Assembly (NCBI GenBank): GCA_018971625.1
Contig: JAGXAJ010000039.1
Coordinates: forward strand, 1-38,891
Reading direction: 5' to 3'
Source of the DNA: Pseudomonadota bacterium
Lineage (GTDB): Bacteria; Pseudomonadota; Alphaproteobacteria; Rhizobiales; Xanthobacteraceae
DNA length: 38,891 nucleotides
The notes below the pieces were generated by a model. The model had not been told where the DNA came from. It searched no databases and was given only the letters and a program-made list of their open reading frames with translations. A program made the position numbers and the translations under genes. Of the stretch, positions 23,510 to 31,130 are shown piece after piece. Position 1 is the stretch's first letter. The number at the start of each line of letters is the position of its first letter.

Positions 23510-24301
23510 TATTTCGCCCGCTCTTGGCTAACTTACTCTTCCCCTTGGCGGGAAGCGTAGCGCTCCTCATTCCCCGCACCCCTTAATCATCGAGATTCCG
23601 ACACGCCGTCCCGGGGCGACTTCAACAAGTGACGACGTGATCCTTCTCAATTGTGACGAGAATCTGGATTTGCGGACCCTGCAGGACTCCCCTGCTGCGA
23701 CGCTTAGCGACTCTCAGCGACTCGAACACGAACGGCGGAATTTGCGAATCCGATCAGTGAGCAATTTGGGCAGCTGCGTGTTGCGATGATTCCGAATGAT
23801 TTTGCGGAAGATGGACGGCTCTGGTCGACCTTGGACGCTAGTGCGGATCCTTTTAAACCTCGACAAGTAAAGGGTTTTGGACGGCTTGGACAGCTTGGAC
23901 GGCTCTCTTCTTTAAAACTAAAGGGGTGTCAGTGAAGACGTACAGAGTTGGCAGAACGTCTCGTGAATGAGCGCGTGCTGATAGCGATGATCACACGCTG
24001 TGTAGACAGTAGGGGCAAAAAGCCGTCCAAGCCGTCCATGGCCGAAGTCCTCTCGATATTTCATGCGTTTAGCGCGAGCACTGATGTTGTCCTGGGCCTT
24101 CCAATCTGTGATCCAAGCCGTCCAAGATCATCGCGCGCACCAGAGAGGCGACCGACGACGCCACCCGACCCATGCACGATTTGCATCCCATCGCCTTTGG
24201 ACGGCGCGTGCAATTCGTGTCGAATTATGAGGATGAGGGCGCGAGGGACATCAGAGCTGAGCTCCTAAATGCGCAACGTATTGCGGATTTACGAGCCACT
24301 G
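23510..24301. other. Gene-poor stretch with TTGGACGGC-type repeats
   Basis: Three tandem 9-base units TTGGAC(G/A)GC lie at 23877-23903. The inverse unit GCCGTCCAA recurs at 24022-24038 (twice, the second shortened) and 24117-24125. A plus-strand fragment around 24172-24301 (MHDLHPIAFGRRVQF, then DIRAELLNAQRIADLRATEKL) looks like part of a real protein but is cut where the second 64-bp copy begins. The open frame at 23948-24268 has a TTG start and no recognised family. Confidence 0.4.
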
Positions 24302-24365
24302 AGAAACTCCGGTCAAAACCTAGAAACTCCGGTCATGACCGGAAACGCTCCCTTACGCTGACCGG
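24302..24365. repeat. 64-bp duplicated control sequence, copy 2
   Basis: Identical to 19580-19643, including the CCGGTCATGACCGG palindrome (24329-24342). It ends 15 bases before the TTG start of the 24381 gene, with GGGGGAGG between. It is therefore in the same position relative to its downstream gene as copy 1. Confidence 0.75.
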
Positions 24366-24380
24366 GGGAGGTCCTGCACA

Positions 24381-24986
24381 TTGTCCGCGAATGGTGGCCG
24401 GTATTCGGCGGTCGCCAGCGTCAATTACGGTGGTGCATTGGTGGGACGTCTCCACAACTATCGGCACGAATTGTTCGCGGTCGCGCTTGCCGAAGGCAAG
24501 TCGCGAGCCGACGCCATGGTCGCTGCAGGCTATCCGTTCCACCGGGGCAATCAAAATCGATTGGCAAAGATGCCAGACATCGTCCGGCGCGTGGAAGAAA
24601 TTAAACGAGCCAGCGAAGATATCGTTGATCTTCGAAAGCTCGACCGCGCGCGCATTCTGACTGAACTCGCTCGCGTCAGTGCAGCATGCGAGCCTCTGCG
24701 AGCAGCCATCGTGGCGGCGGGAGCGGATGCGCTCCCTGATGATCAGCCAGTGTTGCACGTCACCGTCCGGCTTGAGGGCGCCTTGGCCAAGCAACTTGAG
24801 ATGCGACTATTCGACGATCGTGGCGCGCTGACCGCTCTTCTGCGGGATGAGAACGGGGCCTGCCAGCCGGCCCATTTAGATTTTAGCCAGGCAAAGCCAG
24901 CAGACTTTGCAGTCTTTGAGCGATGCTTACGAGCTCTATTGGTTGACCGCGAAACATCTCTCAACACCGAAGGGACTCCATCATGA
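24381..24986 (+). CDS. Terminase-small-subunit-like DNA-binding protein
   Basis: 201 aa from TTG 24381, with GGGGGAGG 9 bases upstream; no in-frame ATG exists nearby. The segment YRHELFAVALAEGKSRADAMVAAGYPFHRGNQNRLAKMPDIVRRVEEI resembles the N-terminal HTH of small terminase subunits (A-x-x-A-G-Y, then RL-x-x-x-x-x-V-x-x-R). The rest is helical. No large terminase is present in the window. The first residues (LSANGGRYSAVA) parallel the AlpA-like protein start. Coupled by a 4-base overlap to the next gene (ATGA). Confidence 0.6.
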   Translation: MSANGGRYSAVASVNYGGALVGRLHNYRHELFAVALAEGKSRADAMVAAGYPFHRGNQNRLAKMPDIVRRVEEIKRASEDIVDLRKLDRARILTELARVSAACEPLRAAIVAAGADALPDDQPVLHVTVRLEGALAKQLEMRLFDDRGALTALLRDENGACQPAHLDFSQAKPADFAVFERCLRALLVDRETSLNTEGTPS

Positions 24987-25582
24987 ATCGAAACATCCTG
25001 CGTGAAATTCCAAGGCTCAATAATGCGCCGCCGGTAGAGGAAGCGCTCCTAATCGAACACATCATCGAACAGACCGTCGAGCAAAATCGACAGGCAGTGA
25101 TCACGTCGATCGACGCTCTCGTTGAGCGATATGAGGCTGCCAAGATCATCGTTGGTCGGGCCAAGGCGGGCGAGAAGATCCCGGACCTTGGGCCGGCTTC
25201 GTATCAGGGGTTGGATCAAAAGCAGCTTGAGCAGCTCGAGCTCGAAGTTTCAAGCCTGGTGACTCGTCTTGAGGTCCGTGCCGAAGTGCTTGAGCGCGCA
25301 CGCATCGCTAACCTCTCTGAGACCGAAAAGTTGAAGGCGAGGGTAGAAGATCTGGAGGGGTGGGTTCGAGCGCTCATGAACCGTGTCGCCGTCCTTGAGG
25401 GACAGGAGAGAATGGACATCCCTGAGTCTCGGCCGCACCGTTCGCGTCAAGACGTGCCGATGATGCTTGTGCCTTCCCAAGGGCCGCCGGGAGCCGGTTT
25501 GGGCGGGGTATCAGCGTCTTTCGGAAACCGGCCAGCACCAGGGGGAGGTGGTGTCCGACGCCTCGGCGGCGCGCCTCAATAA
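24983..25582 (+). CDS. Coiled-coil island hypothetical protein
   Basis: 199 aa. A helical N-terminus is followed by a strong coiled-coil region (about 75-140, LEQLELEVSSLVTRLEVRAEVLERARI then TEKLKARVEDLEGWVRALMNRVAVLEG). The tail is Pro/Gly-rich and probably disordered. Function is unknown; it may be a scaffold or partner of the upstream HTH protein because the two genes overlap. Confidence 0.6.
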   Translation: MNRNILREIPRLNNAPPVEEALLIEHIIEQTVEQNRQAVITSIDALVERYEAAKIIVGRAKAGEKIPDLGPASYQGLDQKQLEQLELEVSSLVTRLEVRAEVLERARIANLSETEKLKARVEDLEGWVRALMNRVAVLEGQERMDIPESRPHRSRQDVPMMLVPSQGPPGAGLGGVSASFGNRPAPGGGGVRRLGGAPQ

Positions 25583-25601
25583 TTCGTTAGGAACAGACCC
25601 G

Positions 25602-26072
25602 ATGCCTCACATGCAGATCCAGCAGACCAACGCAGCGGAAGTTGCTGAAGCGATGCCCGAGACCAAACTCTACCGCCTCACCGCCAAGGCGCAGATGCAC
25701 GGCGAAGTCCGCCAGCCCGGCTACATCTTCACGCTGCCTGACGGGGAGCCTGGCCCGCATAAGACTGCACACGCTTCTCAGGTTGATGGGGATTGGCGGC
25801 GCGGATGGCAGGAGTTCCCGGATGGGGCGCGCGATGAGCCATTGTATGAGGAAGTGGTCGACAAGCCCACGGTAGCGAAGGAGCCGGCGACAGCGGAGGA
25901 TTTCGCGGCCGAACTCGAGGCGGCGAGGGGGCGCGGTGGGACACTGCGGCGCGAACTGGTCGAGACGCAAACCAGGCTCGACGCGGTCAACCGGAAGATT
26001 GCAGCGGTGATCAACGCTCTGAAACCCCCTAATCCTCCGCAACGGGACTCTGGGCCCTACTTGCCCATGTAG
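25602..26072 (+). CDS. Island hypothetical protein
   Basis: 156 aa from ATG 25602, with AGGAAC upstream; the longer frame upstream reads through the previous gene in another frame. It starts MPHMQIQQTNAAEVAEAMPE. A beta-rich block follows (YRLTAKAQMHGEVRQPGYIFTLPDGEPGPHKT) that resembles phage-type small domains, then an acidic part and a helical C-terminus ending in PPNPPQRD. No family is identified. Confidence 0.55.
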   Translation: MPHMQIQQTNAAEVAEAMPETKLYRLTAKAQMHGEVRQPGYIFTLPDGEPGPHKTAHASQVDGDWRRGWQEFPDGARDEPLYEEVVDKPTVAKEPATAEDFAAELEAARGRGGTLRRELVETQTRLDAVNRKIAAVINALKPPNPPQRDSGPYLPM

Positions 26073-26145
26073 AGTTGCGTCAGTGTTGAATTAGAAATCC
26101 CCGGCGCGGCTACGCCGGTCTAGCGCGACCTGAGAAGGTCGAACC

Positions 26146-26505
26146 ATGTCAAAATACAAATTCCTGCTTATGCTCTTCATTCTCGCTGTCGGTTCACCAT
26201 CGCTCGCGAGAAATCCAGAGGACCAAAGGACGTCGCCAACCGGGGTCAGCGCACTAGTCGGCGAACGATCGGTGCAAGTGATTGGCGCAAATATCTCGCG
26301 GCGCGGGATCGTCTTCTTCAACGATAGTGCGGACCACACGATTTGGATCGTGCCTGCGAACCAACCTGCGGCACGTGGTCGAGGAATCCCGATCCTGCCA
26401 GGGGGGGAGCAGTGGTTCATCGGTGAGGGCTATCGATTTACGAGTGGTTGGAATGCCGCCACTGATGCGGCAGAAGTACCTATCGAGATCCTCGAGCTGT
26501 TCTGA
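26146..26505 (+). CDS. Secreted small beta-type protein
   Basis: 119 aa with a signal peptide (MSKYKFLLMLFILAVGSPSLA). The mature part has VQVIGANISRRGIVFFNDSADHTIWIVPANQPA and GIPILPGGEQWFIGEGYRF, a pattern I associate with short beta-sandwich proteins that accompany phage tail or capsid-decoration genes. It lies 60 bases upstream of the tail-spike-like gene on the same strand, so co-transcription is likely. Confidence 0.6.
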   Translation: MSKYKFLLMLFILAVGSPSLARNPEDQRTSPTGVSALVGERSVQVIGANISRRGIVFFNDSADHTIWIVPANQPAARGRGIPILPGGEQWFIGEGYRFTSGWNAATDAAEVPIEILELF

Positions 26506-26564
26506 TCAAAACCCTGCGCGGCTACGCAGGAAAATAGCGCGACGACCCTTTGGAGTCGTCGGAA

Positions 26565-28454
26565 ATGCGCACGATCAGCGCCGCGTGTGCGGCCATCTTT
26601 CTTGCGATCGCGATTTGTTGCTTGAGTTTTGTAGGAGAAGGGTACGCTGGATGCGGTGCGGATAATCCCAACTGCGTCGTTCCGACCGCGCCGGTTGGCA
26701 CAAGCAACAACCAGGCGGCTTCGACAAAGTTCGTGCAGAACCAGATCGGCGCCGGCATCCCCTACACCGACGTCACGGGATTGCCCGCCGATAGCATCCT
26801 GGGCTCGATCTCAGGCGGCGCCGCTTCCGCATTAACACCAACGCAGGTGACGACGTTCTGCAACGTCTTCACCTTGTCGCTGAATGGCTGCGTCGCAGCT
26901 CCCATATCCGTCTCCGGTCGCTATCTCGGGGACGACGGCGGCTGGCATGCAGTGGCCACCCAGACACTGACGCAAGGCACTAACGTTACTTTAACCGGCA
27001 CCTGTACGGGCGCTGCACTGAACTGCCAGATTAGCGCAGCCTCGACCACACAACTGGTATTTTCCTCCCGCGCTGCGGCGAGCGCGCTTAATCTGACGGG
27101 TGTCTCCAGCATCCAGACGCAAGGTTATGCTGCTGCCGGAGACGGCGGCGGCGCTACATTCAAGAATGTTGGCACGTCGCCATTTCTGGATAGCTTCATT
27201 CCGGCCGGCACGGGCGGCGGAACGATCAGTTCTGGTGGGGCGAGCTACACCACAGGAACATATTATGGCGTTGCACTGACCGGAGGCCACGGCACCGGCG
27301 CCACAGCCACTATCGTCATTTCAAGCGGTATCGTCCAAAGCGTGACGATCACGGGCACCGGCGGCAATGGCTATCAGGTCGGCGACGTGCTCAGTGCGGC
27401 CGCATCCAGCATCGGCGGTACGGGCAGCGGTTTCGCGTGGACGGTCAGTTCCGTTACCACTCCGACCGGCAGCTTCACGGATTCGGCCGGCAATCATTTC
27501 CAGATCGTCATCGACGCCGGAAATTTCCCGAATGCCCGCCAGTTCGGCGCCGTGCTAAACTGGACCGCGGCGGGCGGCGATGGCGCGGCGACGAACGACA
27601 AGAGCGCAATCCAGAGTGAATTAAATTTTGCGAGCTACGGCGCGGGCTCGTCCGACGCTGGAGGCTCATCGGGGAAGTTCGCCCTGGTTCCAGCAGGAAC
27701 TGCGCTGATCTGCGGCGGTCTGGTGATTCCGACCACGGTCAGGCTCAAGGGCATCGGTGAGAGCAGTACCACCTTGAAGGAGTGCGACGCTGAAGCCAGC
27801 ACTCAGCCCTTCATCACGGTAGGGGATCCAAGCAGTCACCGCACTGCGTTCTTTGCCGGCATCGACGATCTGACTTTGTTCGGTGCCAATGCAGGGATCA
27901 CCGGCACCGTGCCGATGGTCTACAGCAACAACGTGCAGGGCGATATCATCCGCAATGTCGCGATCTACCCCATCTATCGAAGCTGCGTCTTCACCGAAAT
28001 AGGATGGGGCGGCCCGAGCTTTATCCATATCTACAATATGTACTGCGTTCCCAACAGCTCCGTGACCCCGTTCGGCGTGTCGCTTAATTCGGCATCCAAC
28101 CAGGTGATCGACGGTGGCACATGGTTTTCGAGCGGCGGCACACCATGGTCAGGCTCGGCTATTTTGGTGACAACTAATGGTCCCGGCATCGTCAATAGGT
28201 TCATCGACGTTCACTGCGAAAATATGACGTCTTGCGTGCAATACAACGTTCCCGCAGGTGGCAATGGCACCATGACTTATATTCAGGGCATGAGCGGCAA
28301 TGCGACGGTCTCCTACGTCATTGATCGGCTGACTGGTAGCGCAAGTGGGCAGCTGCAGGTCCAGAACAGCTCAGGAAACGGCGCTGGATGCCTGGTGTTC
28401 AACGCAGGCGCTTGTGCTCAGACAACCCCGCTCATGGGACCGACGGCTTATTGA
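26565..28454 (+). CDS. Secreted beta-helix protein (phage tail-spike / pectate-lyase-like)
   Basis: 629 aa from ATG 26565. There is a signal peptide (MRTISAACAAIFLAIAICCLSFVGEGYAG) and a Thr/Asn-rich N-terminal region. A Gly-rich segment (GGGTISSGGASYTTGTYYGVALTGG) follows, then a block of parallel beta-helix character from about residue 320 (ARQFGAVLNWTAAGGDGAATNDKSAIQSELNF), continuing with GLVIPTTVRLKGIG and many short strand-turn repeats. ARQFGA plus ND-x-x-AIQ is the pectate-lyase-superfamily start found in phage tail spikes. A signal peptide is unusual for a tail protein, so it may be an adhesin or secreted glycan enzyme. The last part is probably frame-shifted (28455-28704). Confidence 0.75.
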   Translation: MRTISAACAAIFLAIAICCLSFVGEGYAGCGADNPNCVVPTAPVGTSNNQAASTKFVQNQIGAGIPYTDVTGLPADSILGSISGGAASALTPTQVTTFCNVFTLSLNGCVAAPISVSGRYLGDDGGWHAVATQTLTQGTNVTLTGTCTGAALNCQISAASTTQLVFSSRAAASALNLTGVSSIQTQGYAAAGDGGGATFKNVGTSPFLDSFIPAGTGGGTISSGGASYTTGTYYGVALTGGHGTGATATIVISSGIVQSVTITGTGGNGYQVGDVLSAAASSIGGTGSGFAWTVSSVTTPTGSFTDSAGNHFQIVIDAGNFPNARQFGAVLNWTAAGGDGAATNDKSAIQSELNFASYGAGSSDAGGSSGKFALVPAGTALICGGLVIPTTVRLKGIGESSTTLKECDAEASTQPFITVGDPSSHRTAFFAGIDDLTLFGANAGITGTVPMVYSNNVQGDIIRNVAIYPIYRSCVFTEIGWGGPSFIHIYNMYCVPNSSVTPFGVSLNSASNQVIDGGTWFSSGGTPWSGSAILVTTNGPGIVNRFIDVHCENMTSCVQYNVPAGGNGTMTYIQGMSGNATVSYVIDRLTGSASGQLQVQNSSGNGAGCLVFNAGACAQTTPLMGPTAY

Positions 28455-28704
28455 TCGTCCTTCGGATTGCCGCTTTTCCGCTCTCACCGGCAACGTCATC
28501 ACATTCATGAATATCAGCGGCGGAGCCGTGTGGTAACCGACCTCATGGTACTGGCCGAGGCCAGTACCACCTCATCAAGATCGAGTCTGGAGCGGCTGCA
28601 GCATCACCTACCTGGAGGCTGTACTCAACAACGGCTCAACTCACACCGTCAATAACAAGGGAACACCCGTTACGGGCAACGTAACCAGCTGCACGTTTTA
28701 CTAG
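28455..28704 (+). pseudogene. Broken C-terminal remnant of the beta-helix protein
   Basis: In the +1 frame relative to the intact gene, residues SALTGNVITFMNISGGAVW appear, then a stop. The same frame continues later with SITYLEAVLNNGSTHTVNN and GTPVTGNVTSCTFY, ending at TAG 28702-28704. This is the style of a tail-fibre C-terminus. Between the pieces is a perfect 11-bp hairpin (28546-28556 with 28559-28569). A deletion or insertion near the stop at 28452 is the likely cause. Confidence 0.45.
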
Positions 28705-28738
28705 CAGTTCTTGGGTTAAACACAGACGAAGGCGTTTT

Positions 28739-29149
28739 TCATCGGCCTATCGAGCCGTCCGGCAGGATCAAAAACACAGGTTTGCCTCGCGAGCGTGCGT
28801 ATCTCAGGGTAGACCAAGTGCCCGAGCGCTGTTGTTCTTCGGCGTGAAGAGGCGTTGCAATCAACGACGAGGCTTCATCAACAATATCGCGGTTTCTGGC
28901 AAGATACGGCTTTTCGGGGCGCATTAGATGAGGCGGAACATCGCACCACGCGCGCTTCGAATGGTTTGTCGGCGGATGAAGAATAGGGCAATAGCCACAT
29001 TCAACAGCAATGGCGTGGGCCTGAGCGTCTGCACCGATGCAGTCGCCATGGTGGAATTCTCCTGCGCCGCCCTCAAGCAAGCGCAATAATGTGGCTTTCT
29101 GCGCCTCGGTCATTCCTTCTTGCGTGCCTGTGAATCCAATCGCTGTCAT
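28739..29149 (-). CDS. SLOG-family nucleotide-binding-like protein
   Basis: 136 aa. The start MTAIGFTGTQEGMT has the Rossmann-like GFTG opening. It is followed by HHGDCIGADAQAHAIAVECGY (the G-D-x-x-GAD pattern of SLOG/DprA-like proteins), then RNRDIVDEASSLIATP and SGTWSTLRYARSRGKPVFLI. The set matches small YspA-like SLOG proteins, which bind nucleotide-derived ligands. Domains of this superfamily occur in phage-defence and nucleotide-signalling systems, but this gene is alone here. Its N-terminus is intact and there is no fused effector. Confidence 0.75.
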   Translation of the reverse strand: MTAIGFTGTQEGMTEAQKATLLRLLEGGAGEFHHGDCIGADAQAHAIAVECGYCPILHPPTNHSKRAWCDVPPHLMRPEKPYLARNRDIVDEASSLIATPLHAEEQQRSGTWSTLRYARSRGKPVFLILPDGSIGR

Positions 29150-29310
29150 TTGACGATCCTATACAGTGGCAAAGTTCAAAATTGAACTTAAGCTTGCTCG
29201 CGCTCCGGCGCTAAATTGGTAGCCCCTGGCACCGGGCCTCACTGCGTAGAGCTCCGGCGGGGCGACTTCGGGCGGCTCGGGCCGCGCTTACGGTGTCGGA
29301 TTGATCGGAG

Positions 29311-29406
29311 TCAGGTTGATCGGCTTGGGGTCGGTCCTTTGATAGGCGCAGCTATGGACGCCACAAGGGCGGCGATCCATAGGGTTGCCCTGGTCCATCC
29401 GTCCAT
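29311..29406 (-). CDS. Possible 31-aa membrane peptide
   Basis: ATG 29406, preceded by AACGGAGGG at 8 bases. It reads MDGWTRATLWIAALVASIAA and ends in a short polar tail. One hydrophobic helix is predicted. It is too short for a family call. It follows a possible ribbon-helix-helix fragment and a 58-aa membrane protein on the same strand. Confidence 0.4.
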   Translation of the reverse strand: MDGWTRATLWIAALVASIAAPIKGPTPSRST

Positions 29407-29421
29407 GTGAACAGCCCTCCG

Positions 29422-29505
29422 TTACTTGCCTTTCGCCTTCAGCCCGAGCTCGACGAGACAGCGGATGGCCTCGGGGCGGCTGATCTCGCCCCGCACTTCG
29501 ATCAT
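29422..29505 (-). pseudogene. Fragment resembling the C-terminus of a ribbon-helix-helix protein
   Basis: 27 codons from ATG 29505 to TAA. The end RPEAIRCLVELGLKAKGK matches the style of the ribbon-helix-helix protein at 17696 (IRRLVEIGLKAKGAK). The N-terminal half is missing, so it may be a truncated copy or a very short gene. Confidence 0.3.
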
Positions 29506-29530
29506 GATCGAGAATTTCCTGGCGTTCGCC

Positions 29531-29707
29531 TCAGTACGTCAAGATGAGCAGTCGCTGAAGTATCGCGCCCAAACATATCAGCACGACGAGCAGTTTCAGC
29601 AGGTTTGCCAAGCGACCGTCTGGTGCAAACCGGTCGATCACCCAAAAGCAGATAGCACCCACGACCACGATGATCAGTATGCCTATTAAAAGGGTAATGA
29701 TGCTCAT
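29531..29707 (-). CDS. 58-aa two-helix membrane protein
   Basis: ATG 29707 to TGA 29533-29531. The sequence MSIITLLIGILIIVVVGAI forms one hydrophobic helix. FAPDGRLANLLKLLVVLICL makes a short turn and then a second helix. It resembles the 50-aa host protein at 36683, which has the same D-G-R turn between two hydrophobic helices. A small phage or host membrane protein of unknown role. Confidence 0.65.
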   Translation of the reverse strand: MSIITLLIGILIIVVVGAICFWVIDRFAPDGRLANLLKLLVVLICLGAILQRLLILTY

Positions 29708-29804
29708 CTGTGCTCAGGTGCCCCGTGCGTTGTCCGAGTTCCAAGCCTGCAACTCACAACGTGACCGATCGGTTCCCCGCTGCAAGGAAGCCCGCCTGAT
29801 AATT

Positions 29805-29910
29805 GGTTCAATTTGGGTCTACTCCAAGCGAACTATTTTGCGCTTGGTTCAATAAATCGGTTTGACAATTCAAAATGAACCGATATTATATAAACCATCC
29901 AAAATGAACC
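29805..29910 (+). promoter_or_regulatory. Resolvase promoter with four GGTTCA/TGAACC half-sites
   Basis: TTGACA (29862-29867) and ATTATA (29885-29890) are 17 bases apart, a good housekeeping-type promoter. Half-sites GGTTCA (29805, 29846) and TGAACC (29876, 29905) surround it, forming an inverted arrangement. The last two are within direct repeats CAAAATGAACC. The resolvase or another regulator could bind here. Confidence 0.55.
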
Positions 29911-29922
29911 CGGGGGTTTAAA

Positions 29923-30543
29923 ATGTTCGTTCGGGCTTACCTCAGAGCTTCGACATCCGAGCAGGATGCCAACCGGGCGCGGACCCAGCTGAAGTCATTC
30001 GCGGCAGAGCGCGGACTCACGATCGCCGCCTGGTACGTCGAGAACGAGAGCGGCGCCAAGCTCGCCCGGCCGGAATTATTCCGGTTGTTGGCCGACGCGC
30101 ACCCTGGCGACGTGCTGCTGGTCGAACAGGTCGACCGTCTCTCCCGTCTAACGGCCGATGACTGGGAACGCCTCAAGGCGGAATTGACATCGCGTCGTGT
30201 TCGGGTCGTGGCGCTGGATTTACCGACGTCTTGGATGATGGCCACCAACGCGGGTGACGAATTCACTGGGCGCATGTTCGAAGCTATTAACGGCATGTTG
30301 CTCGACATGCTGGCTGCGGTCGCTCGCAAGGACTACGACGATCGGCGGCGTCGCCAGGCGCAGGGTCAGGCCAAGGCGAAGGCTGAAGGTCGGTACAAGG
30401 GCCGACCTGAGGACACTGAACGGAATGAAGGAATCGCTCAAATGCTTACCGCTGGTCAGTCTTGGGGCGCCATACAGAACACAACCGGCTGCAGCCGAGC
30501 CACCGTGGCGAAGATTGCCAAGCGCCTGAAGAAAGCCGCTTAG
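29923..30543 (+). CDS. Serine recombinase (resolvase/invertase family)
   Basis: 206 aa. The catalytic domain begins FVRAYLRASTSEQDANRAR, with the nucleophilic serine in the RASTSEQ motif and the second conserved block LLVEQVDRLSRLTADDW. The long helix E follows (about 115-145). The C-terminal HTH region has GRPEDTERNEGIAQML then SWGAIQNTTGCSRATVAKIAKRL. It is a small resolvase, possibly resolving dimers of the element or inverting DNA. ATG follows a GGGGG ribosome site and the promoter described at 29862-29890. Its last 25 residues are duplicated downstream in degenerate form. Confidence 0.9.
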   Translation: MFVRAYLRASTSEQDANRARTQLKSFAAERGLTIAAWYVENESGAKLARPELFRLLADAHPGDVLLVEQVDRLSRLTADDWERLKAELTSRRVRVVALDLPTSWMMATNAGDEFTGRMFEAINGMLLDMLAAVARKDYDDRRRRQAQGQAKAKAEGRYKGRPEDTERNEGIAQMLTAGQSWGAIQNTTGCSRATVAKIAKRLKKAA

Positions 30544-30547
30544 AGGA

Positions 30548-30685
30548 ATGACAGCAGTGTCACATTCTGAAGATGCCCAGTTCGATGGCACCACGCTGGG
30601 GTACGCGCAGCGAGTCGTCGAGGAATGGCACACCAGATACCTTTCCTCTCTCCGGAAGCGTCGCGCGACTTGGCCGAACGGATAG
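30548..30685 (+). CDS. Possible 45-aa small protein
   Basis: ATG 30548 lies 5 bases after the resolvase stop with GAGGA close before it. The frame MTAVSHSEDAQFDGTTLGYA continues with basic helical residues (RVVEEWHTRYLSSLRKRRATWPNG) and ends at TAG 30683-30685. The composition looks coding but no family is known. Confidence 0.3.
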   Translation: MTAVSHSEDAQFDGTTLGYAQRVVEEWHTRYLSSLRKRRATWPNG

Positions 30686-30716
30686 AACGGGCAATGTTTT
30701 GGGCTCGCGACGAGGG

Positions 30717-30794
30717 CTAGAGATCCAGAGCGTGACTGGATGCAGCCGCGCAACGATCGCAAAAATTGCCAAGCGGCTGAAGGAAGCAGCTTGA
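30717..30794 (+). pseudogene. Fragment of a second resolvase C-terminus
   Basis: Reads EIQSVTGCSRATIAKIAKRLKEAA then stop. It is nearly identical in protein to the end of the intact resolvase (TGCSRATVAKIAKRLKKAA), with many synonymous DNA differences. It is therefore an older paralogous remnant, not a recent duplication. Confidence 0.65.
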
Positions 30795-30833
30795 ACGAGT
30801 AGCATCACGTCCTTTGCCGAAAAATTCGATTGC

Positions 30834-31130
30834 TCATGAAGGCTGCGGCAGCAGATGACAAGGCTGAGCCTCGGGTGTCATGATTGACACCGCGCGGCGG
30901 GCCCGCGTAGCAGCAACATGCAGGTTGAAGCGAGCGGATCGCTCCCCATCGGCGCCTAGTCTTTGAATGTAACGTGAAAACAGGCCTTCGAACACTATAA
31001 CCTCATCGAACTCCTTCCCCTTGGCTTTGTGAATGGTCATCACAATAACGCCCTGTTGGGGGCGGGTAGTCGCCGTGAACTGATCGTCCACAACGGCCGC
31101 GGCGAGCAAGGTGCGGGCGTCTTTATATGC
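30834..31130 (-). pseudogene. gajB: C-terminal remnant of a UvrD-like helicase (gajB-like, Gabija)
   Basis: The minus frame gives HGAYKDARTLLAAAVVDDQF, then GVIVMTIHKAKGKEFDEVIVF (UvrD/Rep motif V region, T-I-H-K-x-K-G-x-E-F). It ends with RFNLHVAATRARRAVSIMTP (motif VI, VAxTRAR) and a short tail ending in a stop. This is the last about 100 residues of a Gabija GajB-type helicase. The Walker A and most of the protein are deleted. It joins the gajA-like fragment in another frame. Confidence 0.7.

Noticed and set aside
19580..24365. CRISPR array suggested by the repeated 64-bp sequence
   Set aside because: Only two copies, 4.7 kb apart, with genes between and no regular spacers.
24172..24660. 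162-aa frame crossing the second 64-bp repeat
   Set aside because: Its second half is in another frame than the terminase-small-like gene and overlaps it. Only the first 40 residues look coding, so it is treated as a possible remnant.
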